From: Prolixibacteraceae bacterium
Lineage (GTDB): Bacteria > Bacteroidota > Bacteroidia > Bacteroidales > Prolixibacteraceae
Assembly (NCBI GenBank): GCA_027859005.1
Contig: JAQIBQ010000311.1
Location: 1 to 53,477 of the forward strand
DNA length: 53,477 nt
Direction of reading: 5' to 3'
Part shown: positions 34,747-42,820 of the stretch, piece by piece
How positions within the stretch are numbered: position 1 is the stretch's first letter
Layout of the letters: every line of letters starts with the position of its first letter
Translations under genes and position numbers: made by a program
Notes under the pieces: model-generated
Databases searched by the model: none
What the model was told of the DNA's origin: nothing
Seen by the model: only the letters and a program-made list of their open reading frames with translations

Positions 34747-36522
34747 CTAGCCTGCAAACTGCAATTCACTTAAGGCTGAATACAAACCCGATGTGTCGTC
34801 GATTAGTTCTTCGTGTGTGCCTTGCTGAATAATTTGGCCGTTATCTAGAACAATAATCTGATCGGCTTTTCGGATGGTTGCAAGGCGGTGAGCAATTACA
34901 ATTGATGTACGTCCTTTCATCAGTTTTTCTAATGCCTCTTGAACTAATCGTTCCGATTCTGAATCGAGAGATGAGGTGGCTTCATCTAGCACTAGTATTC
35001 TTGGATTTTTCAATACAGCACGTGCAATAGCTAAACGTTGGCGTTGTCCTCCCGATAGTTGAATACCACGTTCACCCACAATACAGTCTAATCCTTCGGG
35101 AAACGACTGGATAAAGGTCCAAGCATTGGCTTGTTTGGCAGCTTCAATTATTTCTTCTTCACTAGCACCTAATTTTCCATAAGCAATGTTTTCTCGTATA
35201 GTTCCGCCAAACAAAAATACATCTTGTGGTACCACAGCTATTTGCGATCGCAGTTCAGTTAAGGGAATGTCCTTACTTTCTTTGCCGTTGAGCAATAGTT
35301 GTCCTTCTTTTAGCTCGTAGTAACGCAGCAAAATATTCACAATAGTTGATTTTCCTGCTCCACTTGGTCCAACTAAAGCAATTAGTTTATTTGAGTCGAT
35401 GTTGAGCGATAAATTTTTTAACACATCAATATCGGTACGGGTAGGGTAGTGAAATGTTATGTTGTTAAAGGAGATGTTGCCGTTCAATACATTTTCGGGA
35501 GCAATTTCTTGTTGAGGGAGAATTTCCTCGGAACGTTCATCCAAAATTTCAAATAGGTTTTCAGTTGCGCCAATGGCTTTTTGAAGTTGAGCATAAACTT
35601 CGGCTAAACCGCTAATCATTCCGGCTATAAAAACAGTATACAACACAAAGGAAAACAGTTCACCGGCTGCCATTTTATTTTGTCCAATAAGAATGGTTCC
35701 TCGCCATATAACTGAAGCCATTGCACCTGTCATTCCTAAGGTCATAAAAGCTGAAAAACCACCACGGTACAAACCTCCCACAATTCCCGTTTTTGCGACT
35801 TCGTTTGTTTTTTTTGTATAACGTTCAATTTCAAAATATTCATTGGCATAGGCTTTAACATTTTGAACCCCCTGCAGTGTTTCTTCAACAATGGTATTGG
35901 ATTCGGCTATTTGAGCCTGCATTTTTTTGGACAAACTTCGAATGAATTTCCCAAAATACTTTGCGATCAGTACAATTACCGGTACAATTGCCAACATGAA
36001 TAGCGTGAGCTGAGGAGAAATGAAAAACATAAAAATAAGCGCTCCAATAATAGTTATGGTATTTCTGAGAAAACTAGCTATGGTAGATGTAAGTGTTTCC
36101 TCCAAAATAGTAATGTCAGAAGTGATTCGGCTGTTTAATTCACCAACTCTTCTTTTTAGGAAAAAGCCCATGGGGAGTTTTATCAGGTGTGCGTATACAC
36201 TTTGTCGAATGGCAGCCAATGTTTTTGAGGTAACACGTACAAAAAGGTTGGTTCGCATAAATCCTGCAAAAGCTTGGATCAGTAGCATTCCAGACAGCAA
36301 TAGCATGACCTTGTTTATCTCTGCCTGTGGCTTCGACTCATTACCAAAATCAACCAATACCCCCAGAAATTTGGGTAGGGCAATGTTGCCTAAACTATTT
36401 AGTAAAAGGAAAAATAATCCAATTCCAAATTGTACTCTATAGGGTCTTAAATAGGAGTATATGCGTAAACTTTTCTTGAATGCTTTTTTACTAAACCCTT
36501 TTTTCTTCTTCTTTTCGCTCAT
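34747..36522 (-). CDS. MsbA-like ABC exporter (lipid/multidrug type)
   Basis: 591 residues, a half-transporter: basic N terminus, six-helix ABC membrane domain (about 25-320) and an ATPase domain with Walker A GPSGAGKST at 385, Q-loop VPQDVFLF, signature LSGGQRQR at 489, Walker B ILVLDEATSSLD near 513 and H-loop IAHRL. Length and layout match MsbA/LmrA-type exporters, which work as homodimers moving lipids or hydrophobic compounds across the inner membrane. The substrate cannot be told from sequence. It has no peptidase domain, unlike the exporter on the other side of the terminator, and faces it convergently. It appears monocistronic. Confidence 0.93.
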   Translation of the reverse strand: MSEKKKKKGFSKKAFKKSLRIYSYLRPYRVQFGIGLFFLLLNSLGNIALPKFLGVLVDFGNESKPQAEINKVMLLLSGMLLIQAFAGFMRTNLFVRVTSKTLAAIRQSVYAHLIKLPMGFFLKRRVGELNSRITSDITILEETLTSTIASFLRNTITIIGALIFMFFISPQLTLFMLAIVPVIVLIAKYFGKFIRSLSKKMQAQIAESNTIVEETLQGVQNVKAYANEYFEIERYTKKTNEVAKTGIVGGLYRGGFSAFMTLGMTGAMASVIWRGTILIGQNKMAAGELFSFVLYTVFIAGMISGLAEVYAQLQKAIGATENLFEILDERSEEILPQQEIAPENVLNGNISFNNITFHYPTRTDIDVLKNLSLNIDSNKLIALVGPSGAGKSTIVNILLRYYELKEGQLLLNGKESKDIPLTELRSQIAVVPQDVFLFGGTIRENIAYGKLGASEEEIIEAAKQANAWTFIQSFPEGLDCIVGERGIQLSGGQRQRLAIARAVLKNPRILVLDEATSSLDSESERLVQEALEKLMKGRTSIVIAHRLATIRKADQIIVLDNGQIIQQGTHEELIDDTSGLYSALSELQFAG

Positions 36523-36861
36523 ATATTGTTAGATGACGGATAAGAGCTTTTTATATTTTACAAAAAATGAAGTTTCTTATCTCTTATTTAATGCTCATTT
36601 TGTGTTGTTTTTGGTATAACATCGGGTTTCCTTTATTGTTGCGAATTAATGCCTGCAATTAGAAAAGAATGAGAAGTGGAAAGTTGTTTATCGAATGTTT
36701 CATTTGTATAAATGCACCTATTTAAATGAAGTACTTTAATTTGGATTTAGATTTGAGAAATTGAAAAGATCAACAAATAATTGCATCATTGAAAAGTTGA
36801 ACAACAATTGGGTGTTTGAAGTGTTGTCAGTTAGCTTATTCAATCTACTTAATACTATGTA
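36523..36861. other. 339-base intergenic region, mostly featureless
   Basis: AT-rich and non-coding. It separates the divergent MsbA-like gene and the outer-membrane protein gene starting at 36862, so it should carry both promoters. One TAGATTTG at 36748-36755 matches TAnnTTTG on the plus strand but lacks a -33 TTG at normal distance. No RNA gene or repeat was seen. Confidence 0.5.
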
Positions 36862-36998
36862 ATGAGAATTCCTTCATCATTATTTCGTTTTCCTTTCAAG
36901 TTTTCTCTAATCACTAAGAGTCTTATCGGTACTCTATTTTTCTTCTATTTGTTACCAGTAGTAAAGGCTTTGCTCAATCCGATACAATAAGCGGACGT
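36862..36998 (+). pseudogene. Original start and signal peptide of the downstream gene, displaced by an apparent one-base deletion
   Basis: ATG at 36862 opens a basic then hydrophobic leader (MRIPSSLFRFPFKF...) that runs out of frame and stops at 36988-36990. The downstream frame, read back without a start codon to 36918, supplies the other half of a signal peptide (LLFVTSSKGFAQSD). Adding one T to the five-T run at 36937-36941 joins both halves into one normal signal peptide with cleavage after FAQ. The deletion may be real, a slippage-prone switch, or a sequencing error in a homopolymer. Confidence 0.7.
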
Positions 36999-37805
36999 TT
37001 GGTAAAAGTCAATAGTGTTTCATTAGGTGTGGGTTCAAACGCTGGGTTTCCAATAGGTATTATTGTAGATAAGTTTATTTCTCCACATTTTTTGCTAGAA
37101 TTTGGGTTGGGAATAACAGCCGGTGGTTTTGGGGTGAATTATAATTTTACAAATCCTCTGGAGAGGAAGTTTAATTATTATTCTGGCTTTCGATTGTTGT
37201 ATAACTACGCTGACAATTTACCAATTTTTTGTTTGCCAGTTGGCATTTCCTTTCTAAGCGACAATAATTATCAATTTTCATTTGAGTCGGGACTTATGTA
37301 TAGTGATAACATTAGTCCAAAACCAAGTCCAATGGTCGGACTAAAGTTCGGCTATCGTTTTGGTGACATGTTGAGGGAGGATTATCGCTATGGAAAAGAG
37401 GTGGCAATTTTGGATCGAAGCGATGAAATTCTAACGAATACAAAATCGACATTAAGCCTTTCCCTTGGAGCAACAACTCCTTTTGTTGGCATTGTATATG
37501 AACGATTATTATTCCCTCACCTTAGTATTGAGGCAGGTATTGGTCTATTGAGTTTTGGTGCCGGTATGAAGTATTATATTCATCCCTTGGCCTACAATAA
37601 GCTGGCCTATCACATTGGTGTTTCGCACTATGCTTTTATCATGCCTTGGCTTGGAGGTTGGAAAACCTATTTCCCAATAGGAGTAAGTTTGCAAAAGGAT
37701 AAAATAAGAATGAGTCTAGATGCAGGCCCCTCAATTTGGTGGTACAATGGTTCCATAGACATGGTGATGCCAGGTGCTAATTTAAGAATAGGAAAGACGT
37801 TTTAG
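36999..37805 (+). CDS. Probable outer-membrane or surface beta-barrel protein, unknown function (5' end frameshifted)
   Basis: The intact frame from TTG (36999) gives 268 residues, but the true gene very likely begins at ATG 36862 with a frameshift in its signal peptide (see the preceding entry). The protein shows two similar halves. Each has a glycine-rich opening (VSLGVGSNAGFPIGIIVDKFISPH and LSLGATTPFVGIVYERLLFPH), then LEFGLGITAGGFGVNYNF or IEAGIGLLSFGAGMKYYI, and later strands (LPVGISF, FPIGVSL). This internal duplication and the aromatic, glycine-rich strands suggest a small outer-membrane barrel. No named family was recognised. It ends 1 base from the convergent gene at 37807. Whether a functional protein is made depends on the frameshift. 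Confidence 0.6.
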   Translation: MVKVNSVSLGVGSNAGFPIGIIVDKFISPHFLLEFGLGITAGGFGVNYNFTNPLERKFNYYSGFRLLYNYADNLPIFCLPVGISFLSDNNYQFSFESGLMYSDNISPKPSPMVGLKFGYRFGDMLREDYRYGKEVAILDRSDEILTNTKSTLSLSLGATTPFVGIVYERLLFPHLSIEAGIGLLSFGAGMKYYIHPLAYNKLAYHIGVSHYAFIMPWLGGWKTYFPIGVSLQKDKIRMSLDAGPSIWWYNGSIDMVMPGANLRIGKTF

Positions 37806-37806
37806 T

Positions 37807-39060
37807 TTACATCCTTTCGTTCACCACATTATTATAGATCGAGCCAAATTGGTACACAATTCCAATTTGGCCAGATAGTTCAAACGTAGAAGGAAGTTTA
37901 CGCAGGTCTAATAACAATTCTTCGTCGCTTAATTCGCTTGCTGGCAAGTACAATTGGTTGTTAATACTTTCGTGTTGGAAATTGAGTTCAAGGGATAAAC
38001 CTTTTGCAATATTTATTGCTGTTCTAATGCCAGTTTCAACGCGGAAGAAATTAAAGTCGGGTATAAAACTATTTCCTTCTAACCATAACTCAAGGGTTCC
38101 CCATGTTGCTACTTTTTCCATATCTATTTTAAGGTTCTGACCCCATTTGAATTCCGTGGTTTTTTCAAAAATTGTTGGTGTATAGTATTTGAACCAATTT
38201 GGACCAATTGTATACGAAACTGTTAACTGATGTTCGTCTACCTGTTCCCACGTGAAGAAGTTGTATTCAACAATCGGATTTACATTTAAATTGAATGCCG
38301 TATTACGATAAGTATTTTGTTGGCTTTCAATAAATATTCCTGCCGACCAGTGTGACGAAATTGCGTACGCCAAACGCGATTCAAAATCCTGTTCCTGATT
38401 AAGTGCTTTAATAATTTCATTGCCACTCTCTACAATTTTTACAATACGGGTATCCTGGCGTTGAAATTGATATTCGTTTCTGATTCGCCATTTGGGCGTT
38501 ATTCGATTGGCATTTAATTCTGTTTCGTATTCATAAATCTGCTTTTGTTCTTCAGCCTGAACTCCACCAGCAAAGCCAATGGAGAAAACCCAATTTTTCC
38601 ATTTGTCAGGTGCCGTATTCCCCTCAGAACTATTCGTGTTGACATTAATTGCAGCCATGGTTTCAACGTTGTAAACAAGGTCGTATTCATTTGCATAAAC
38701 AAGCAAGCCTGATTTTAATGATTGTAAAAAGAGCTGTCTTTTTTCTTCATGGCTGGCATTGGCCGAAGTGTAAAGTTGAATTTTGAACGATGGAATGGCG
38801 CTTCCATTTAAGGTATTGAAATGAATAAAGTATTGTTCTCCGCCACTACCGGTTGATATTTCGGTTACAATAATATGAACGTTGGCACTGTGGGAGTCGT
38901 TAACAAAATCGACCATGGTAATTTGGTTGCGTATGTAATTAAAATCAATCACACGGCCGTTCAGAAATACTTTCTTCTTTAAATGGTTTTCCTGTGATAA
39001 CGTGGGATTAATTAAAAAAAGTAGAAGCACAATACTTCCAATGATTTTGATTTTATTCAT
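37807..39060 (-). CDS. Predicted outer-membrane protein, unknown function
   Basis: 417 residues with a clear signal peptide (MNKIKIIGSIVLLLFLINPTLSQ). The first part (about 25-165) is a mixed domain (RVIDFNYIRNQITMVDF, then VHIIVTEISTGSGGEQYFIHF) that I do not recognise. From about 165 to the end, alternating strands with frequent aromatic and charged residues (EYQFQRQDTRIVKIVESG, SAGIFIESQQNTYRN, GIVYQFGSIYNNVV) look like an outer-membrane barrel. It lies 24 bases after the pectin methylesterase gene on the same strand, so it may be read through from the pectin operon, but nothing in it ties it to sugar use. Repeated SxHWSAGIF-type strands recall proteins that report on barrel size in other Bacteroidota operons; this is only an impression. 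Confidence 0.7.
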   Translation of the reverse strand: MNKIKIIGSIVLLLFLINPTLSQENHLKKKVFLNGRVIDFNYIRNQITMVDFVNDSHSANVHIIVTEISTGSGGEQYFIHFNTLNGSAIPSFKIQLYTSANASHEEKRQLFLQSLKSGLLVYANEYDLVYNVETMAAINVNTNSSEGNTAPDKWKNWVFSIGFAGGVQAEEQKQIYEYETELNANRITPKWRIRNEYQFQRQDTRIVKIVESGNEIIKALNQEQDFESRLAYAISSHWSAGIFIESQQNTYRNTAFNLNVNPIVEYNFFTWEQVDEHQLTVSYTIGPNWFKYYTPTIFEKTTEFKWGQNLKIDMEKVATWGTLELWLEGNSFIPDFNFFRVETGIRTAINIAKGLSLELNFQHESINNQLYLPASELSDEELLLDLRKLPSTFELSGQIGIVYQFGSIYNNVVNERM

Positions 39061-39084
39061 CGCGGTCTTTTCCTGTTAATATAG

Positions 39085-40311
39085 CTACAGTAATTTAATT
39101 ATAGCTTCTGCTTTTCGCTCTTTGGCTGAGGCTTCGCTTACAATAATCTCACCTGAAATTATTTCTAGCCCTTTTGCAACATCTTCAGCATTGATGGGTG
39201 AATCACATACGAAAAGGAGCGTATCACGACCCAGACCTTCTTTAAATTTCAATACAAGCCCATTGTTCGTTTTTAGCTGGAGTTCTCCTCTAATGGTAAG
39301 TAATTCTGAATAGAATAGGTACAGTTTATTACTTTCAAATTTATAGCCTGTAGGTTTAGGACTTTTGGTTCCTTCTGGATTCCAAAGTCCGTCAAAGGTC
39401 CATTCAGGATTAATTATATTTGCTTCAACCGGAAGGTTGTCTAACATCCATTCGAAGTTGCCACCTTTACGGGAACATTGGTGAAAATAGTGACGGTCGC
39501 CCCAGAAGTAAGGCCGATTTTTCGACGGATCGTCGTAACGGTGAAAATAGATGGGCTTGTCAATCATGGTTTCAGAAAAAGTACAGTTCAGTAAATAAAA
39601 CTGTGCTTCGTAATGATGACGTCCTAGGTAGTAGCCCTGCACTCCATCGAATGAACAATTCTCCAAAACAAACTTTTGATTTTTATTTTCAGGTGCAGCA
39701 TGCCAAATAGCGGCTGTTTTTTTCACTTCATAAAATTTACTGTCGCGGATATAACACCAACCCCTAGGACAAACAAAATCAACTGCGCCTTCGAAATAAC
39801 AATTGGAATGGTAATACATTCCGGTTTTGTAATTCCAAAGCGAAACCGTATCGCCACCTTTGCTTTTTACATTACAGTTTTGAATAATAGTTCGGGTTCC
39901 TGTTCCGTAAATAGCAAAAGCATGTGGACCAATTTCGGGTTGTGTATTTTCAATGGTGAGGTTATCCAATATGATATCATCGGCATGGATGTTGATAACT
40001 GCAGGACCAATCACATCTTTGTTTTCTACCCAATCGGAACGCAATTGGGAGTATTGAATTATGGTGCTGTCGCGGCTTTCTCCTAGTAAAGTTATATTGT
40101 GCTGTTCCAAACGAATCTTTTCGTTGTAAACACCATTTTTTATGAAAATCACATAACGTTGGTATTGGTACATAGGAAGTTTATTTATTGCTTCGCTAAG
40201 TGTGGTGAAATCACCCGTTCCATCCTGTGCTACGATTAAGTCGACATGCCTGTTTCCCCAACTACCAATAAAATTGAAAAGCAAAAAACTTAGAAGAATG
40301 ATGTGTTTCAT
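39085..40311 (-). CDS. Pectin methylesterase-like protein, carbohydrate esterase family 8
   Basis: 408 residues with a signal peptide and a right-handed beta-helix of pectinesterase type. It opens with LIVAQDGTGDFTTLSEAI, the family N-terminal signature. The catalytic aspartates align as D154 (GGDTVS, canonical QDTLY) and D178 (GAVDFVC, canonical GTVDFIFG), and the substrate Arg as R231 (YLGRHH, canonical YLGRPW). The usual oxyanion glutamines are replaced (H130 in PHAFAI for QAVAL, G153 for Q), so activity or specificity may differ. Pectinesterases remove methyl groups from homogalacturonan, opening it to PL1 lyases; two such lyases are encoded nearby. It is the next-to-last gene of the pectin cluster, 12 bases after a PL1 gene. 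The C-terminal 80 residues (ELQLKTNNGLVLKF onward) are an extra domain of unknown role. Confidence 0.87.
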   Translation of the reverse strand: MKHIILLSFLLFNFIGSWGNRHVDLIVAQDGTGDFTTLSEAINKLPMYQYQRYVIFIKNGVYNEKIRLEQHNITLLGESRDSTIIQYSQLRSDWVENKDVIGPAVINIHADDIILDNLTIENTQPEIGPHAFAIYGTGTRTIIQNCNVKSKGGDTVSLWNYKTGMYYHSNCYFEGAVDFVCPRGWCYIRDSKFYEVKKTAAIWHAAPENKNQKFVLENCSFDGVQGYYLGRHHYEAQFYLLNCTFSETMIDKPIYFHRYDDPSKNRPYFWGDRHYFHQCSRKGGNFEWMLDNLPVEANIINPEWTFDGLWNPEGTKSPKPTGYKFESNKLYLFYSELLTIRGELQLKTNNGLVLKFKEGLGRDTLLFVCDSPINAEDVAKGLEIISGEIIVSEASAKERKAEAIIKLL

Positions 40312-40323
40312 TTCGTTTCTGAT

Positions 40324-41658
40324 TTATTGGAGTATTACAATTCTTTTTATGAGTTGATTCGTATTTGAATCGGTGAGTTTCAAGATATAAACTCCTTGTT
40401 GCATTCTGTCGGTATTTATAGTCATTTGGTTTTCGCCGTGCTTCATTTGAATTTGTTTATTCAATGCAATACGTCCACTAATATCGATAAGTTGAATTGC
40501 AAGTAAATCTCTATCTTGTGCATTAAGTGATAGGTTCAGTTGATTGTAAGCTGGGTTTGGATAACATTTTAGTTGTTGTAACGAAAAGTCATTTATACCA
40601 TCTTTAATTTCGCTAGTGTCGCTTTCTACTGTGCTTTCAAAAATGTTGATTATACCAACTCCTGTATTTTGGATTAACAATGAATCAAGTCCACCGGAAT
40701 TATCCAGTTCATAAGAATAGGGTAGGTCGTTCCAAAATTCACAATCGGTTTTAGTAATGGAATTCTTAGATTCAAGAGATGTGCCTGTATAGATGTTTCC
40801 TGTTGTACAAGCAATTCCAACACCATCGAATTTATTGGTGCTGATACAAGTATTTACATTGTTGAACTGATTGTTTTCAATAAAACCATGTGCACCCTGT
40901 CGAAGTGCTATGGCATAATCGTCAATATTGTTGTAATAGTTGTTGTAAATATGTGCAGCTCCCCAACGTAAACTAGGATTGCGTCCGTTCGTATTTTCAA
41001 ATACATTGTGGTGAATTGTGATTCGCATGTTTTTATCTTCCTCACCCTGAGAAGAGTTGTCGGTATGGCCAATAAGCATGCATTTCATATGGTCGTGCAG
41101 GTAATTCCACGAAACTGTTACATAACGCGATCCTTTTTTGATATCGAGCAAACCGTCGTAAGTGTCCACTCCAATTCCTGCACCAATTTTACTGTGCAGT
41201 TCGTTGTGGTCGATCCATACATGTTGACATTCTTCCACGCTAAGTGCATCGTTAGGGTAAAATATTTCGTGTATTTTAAGGTTACGAATTATAACATTGT
41301 TATAGTCCCAAATGCGAATCCCAACTCCTTTCAATTCTGCTCCATTGTTGCCTCCTAAAATTGAAAGGTTGGCGCCGTGTTTAAACGTTACAACAATTGA
41401 AGGTGACGCTTCGAATAAACCGCTTAAAACAATAACTTGTGGTTTTGTTTCTTTTTCTCGACTTTTTGCAAAGCTTTCTAATTCCGAAATTGTAGTTATA
41501 AAAGTAGTGTCACCACCTTCACCACCAGTGGTTGTATTATAACCTTCTCCTTCAAGAGTTGCATATCCTTGCATCGAAAAATTAAAATCCTGTGCATAGC
41601 AAATTGAGCTAAATACGAGAATAAAAGTAAGGCTTACTATTGACTTCAATTTTATCAT
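40324..41658 (-). CDS. Pectate lyase, family PL1, with T9SS type A sorting domain
   Basis: 444 residues from the ATG at 41658. A longer frame to 41802 exists but overlaps the upstream gene and buries this signal peptide (IKLKSIVSLTFILVFSSICYAQ). PL1 motifs are all visible: WIDHNELHS, VTVSWNYLHDHMKCMLIGHTD and RITIHHNVFENTNGRNPSLRWGAAHIYNNYY in sequence. It should cleave polygalacturonate by beta-elimination, calcium-dependent. The last 80 or so residues (KCYPNPAYNQLNLSL to LIKRIVILQ) are a type A T9SS sorting domain, so the enzyme is secreted or tethered outside the cell, unlike the other enzymes of the cluster. Its start is 1 base after the stop of the esterase gene, implying translational coupling. 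Confidence 0.93.
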   Translation of the reverse strand: MIKLKSIVSLTFILVFSSICYAQDFNFSMQGYATLEGEGYNTTTGGEGGDTTFITTISELESFAKSREKETKPQVIVLSGLFEASPSIVVTFKHGANLSILGGNNGAELKGVGIRIWDYNNVIIRNLKIHEIFYPNDALSVEECQHVWIDHNELHSKIGAGIGVDTYDGLLDIKKGSRYVTVSWNYLHDHMKCMLIGHTDNSSQGEEDKNMRITIHHNVFENTNGRNPSLRWGAAHIYNNYYNNIDDYAIALRQGAHGFIENNQFNNVNTCISTNKFDGVGIACTTGNIYTGTSLESKNSITKTDCEFWNDLPYSYELDNSGGLDSLLIQNTGVGIINIFESTVESDTSEIKDGINDFSLQQLKCYPNPAYNQLNLSLNAQDRDLLAIQLIDISGRIALNKQIQMKHGENQMTINTDRMQQGVYILKLTDSNTNQLIKRIVILQ

Positions 41659-41659
41659 T

Positions 41660-42637
41660 TTATTGTTTTTTAATCTTATATAGAAACTGTTCCATTTGAT
41701 TAACAGTAGGGGTGAACCATGGTTCGAATAGCCAAAATGGATGCGGTGTATCGGGTATGGTATATACTTCGGAATAAATATTAAGTGAGTCGAGAATCGC
41801 AATCATATCGTCACGTCCTGCATGGAATCTTGGCCGTGAACTATTGACAAAAAGAATAGGTGGCATGCTTTCATTTACATGTGTTAAAGCTGACGCTTCG
41901 TTCCAATCATTTGTTTTTTCGTATTGGTTTCCTCCAAACCAAAGTGTAGCTGCCGATGGTTTTCCTGGTTTATCGGCTCCTTCGCCCGATTCTGGATGGA
42001 TGAATGCCAAAACCCCGTCGATATCAATTATTGCTTGAACATTGCTGGAGAATTCAGGATAAAAAGTTGAATCGATAAATAAGCTACTATTATTTGTTGC
42101 ACCAAGCAATGCGGCTAATTGTCCTCCTGCCGATGTGCCCGATATTATAATTTGATTGGGATCAATATTTAATGCTTCAGCATTTTTATGCATCCAACGA
42201 ATGGCTGTTTTAATATCGATAACAGCCGCTGGATAAATTGCTTCGGTTGAAAGACGGTATTCTATAGTTGCAGTAACATATCCTTTTTGTGCAAAATGAA
42301 TGGCCATAGGTGCTTCCATTTCTTTGTTCCCTGACTTCCAGCCACCACCAAAAATAAATAAGATGGCTGGTTTTGGCTTTTGTGTATTTTTTGAAAAATA
42401 AATATCGAGATGCATATCACGGCCGCCATAGGATGCGTAAACCAAATCTTTTTTCACATCGATCGTAGCGGGTAAAACAGGAAATACAGGTTTTATAAAA
42501 GGATATTTTTTGACTTCTTTTTGATAGGCTGAATTTAGGGTAAAAGAGGTGTCGGTAGGGAAAGATTTAGATTCTTGGCCTATGCAAAACATATAACTAA
42601 AAACAAGAAGAATTAACAGCGTCGATTTCATTTTCAA
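41660..42637 (-). CDS. Alpha/beta-hydrolase esterase of the pectin cluster
   Basis: 325 residues with a signal peptide (MKMKSTLLILLVFSYMFCIGQ). The alpha/beta-hydrolase fold of BD-FAE/esterase type is shown by the oxyanion motif FGGGWKSGN, nucleophile motif GTSAGG, and a late histidine in DTPHPFWLF; an acidic residue in PRFHAGRDD fits the triad Asp. It probably removes acetyl or other acyl groups from pectin side positions, helping the lyases. Specificity cannot be read from sequence. It is coupled to the PL1-T9SS gene downstream (1 base apart), and upstream is separated from the GH43 gene by 183 bases carrying two palindromic repeat elements, so it may start a separate transcript. The MKST start two codons later is also possible. 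Confidence 0.88.
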   Translation of the reverse strand: MKMKSTLLILLVFSYMFCIGQESKSFPTDTSFTLNSAYQKEVKKYPFIKPVFPVLPATIDVKKDLVYASYGGRDMHLDIYFSKNTQKPKPAILFIFGGGWKSGNKEMEAPMAIHFAQKGYVTATIEYRLSTEAIYPAAVIDIKTAIRWMHKNAEALNIDPNQIIISGTSAGGQLAALLGATNNSSLFIDSTFYPEFSSNVQAIIDIDGVLAFIHPESGEGADKPGKPSAATLWFGGNQYEKTNDWNEASALTHVNESMPPILFVNSSRPRFHAGRDDMIAILDSLNIYSEVYTIPDTPHPFWLFEPWFTPTVNQMEQFLYKIKKQ

Positions 42638-42663
42638 ATTTTTTATTTGGCCTTTTTATATTC

Positions 42664-42738
42664 TGTCATCTCGACGTTAGGAGAGATCCCATCCTATTAT
42701 AAACAGATCCCTCGTCGCTGCGCTTCCTCGGGATGACA
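42664..42738. repeat. Palindromic intergenic repeat element, copy 1
   Basis: 75 bases bounded by a perfect 7-base inverted repeat, TGTCATC at the left and GATGACA at the right. The inner sequence contains CTCGACG...GGAGAGATCCC and CTCGTCGCTGCGCTTCCTCGG. It has the character of the GTCATC/GATGAC intergenic palindromes scattered in many Bacteroidota genomes (from memory), and is more GC-rich than its surroundings. Confidence 0.7.
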
Positions 42739-42751
42739 AACTTTTAACAAC

Positions 42752-42803
42752 TGTCATCTTCTCATTATGCTCAAATAAATTTGAGTGAACCCTCGGGATG
42801 ACA
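42752..42803. repeat. Palindromic intergenic repeat element, copy 2 (shorter)
   Basis: 52 bases with the same terminal pair, TGTCATC and GATGACA, and the same right end CCTCGGGATGACA as the neighbouring copy, 13 bases away. The centre differs (CTCAAATAAATTTGAG, itself a palindrome), so this looks like a related but diverged or rebuilt copy. Confidence 0.65.
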
Positions 42804-42820
42804 TTCTATTTTATTATTTT

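Noticed and set aside
41659-41802. Upstream start for the PL1-T9SS lyase (longer N terminus)
   Set aside because: It would overlap the esterase gene and bury a complete signal peptide at an internal position; the ATG at 41658 is better.
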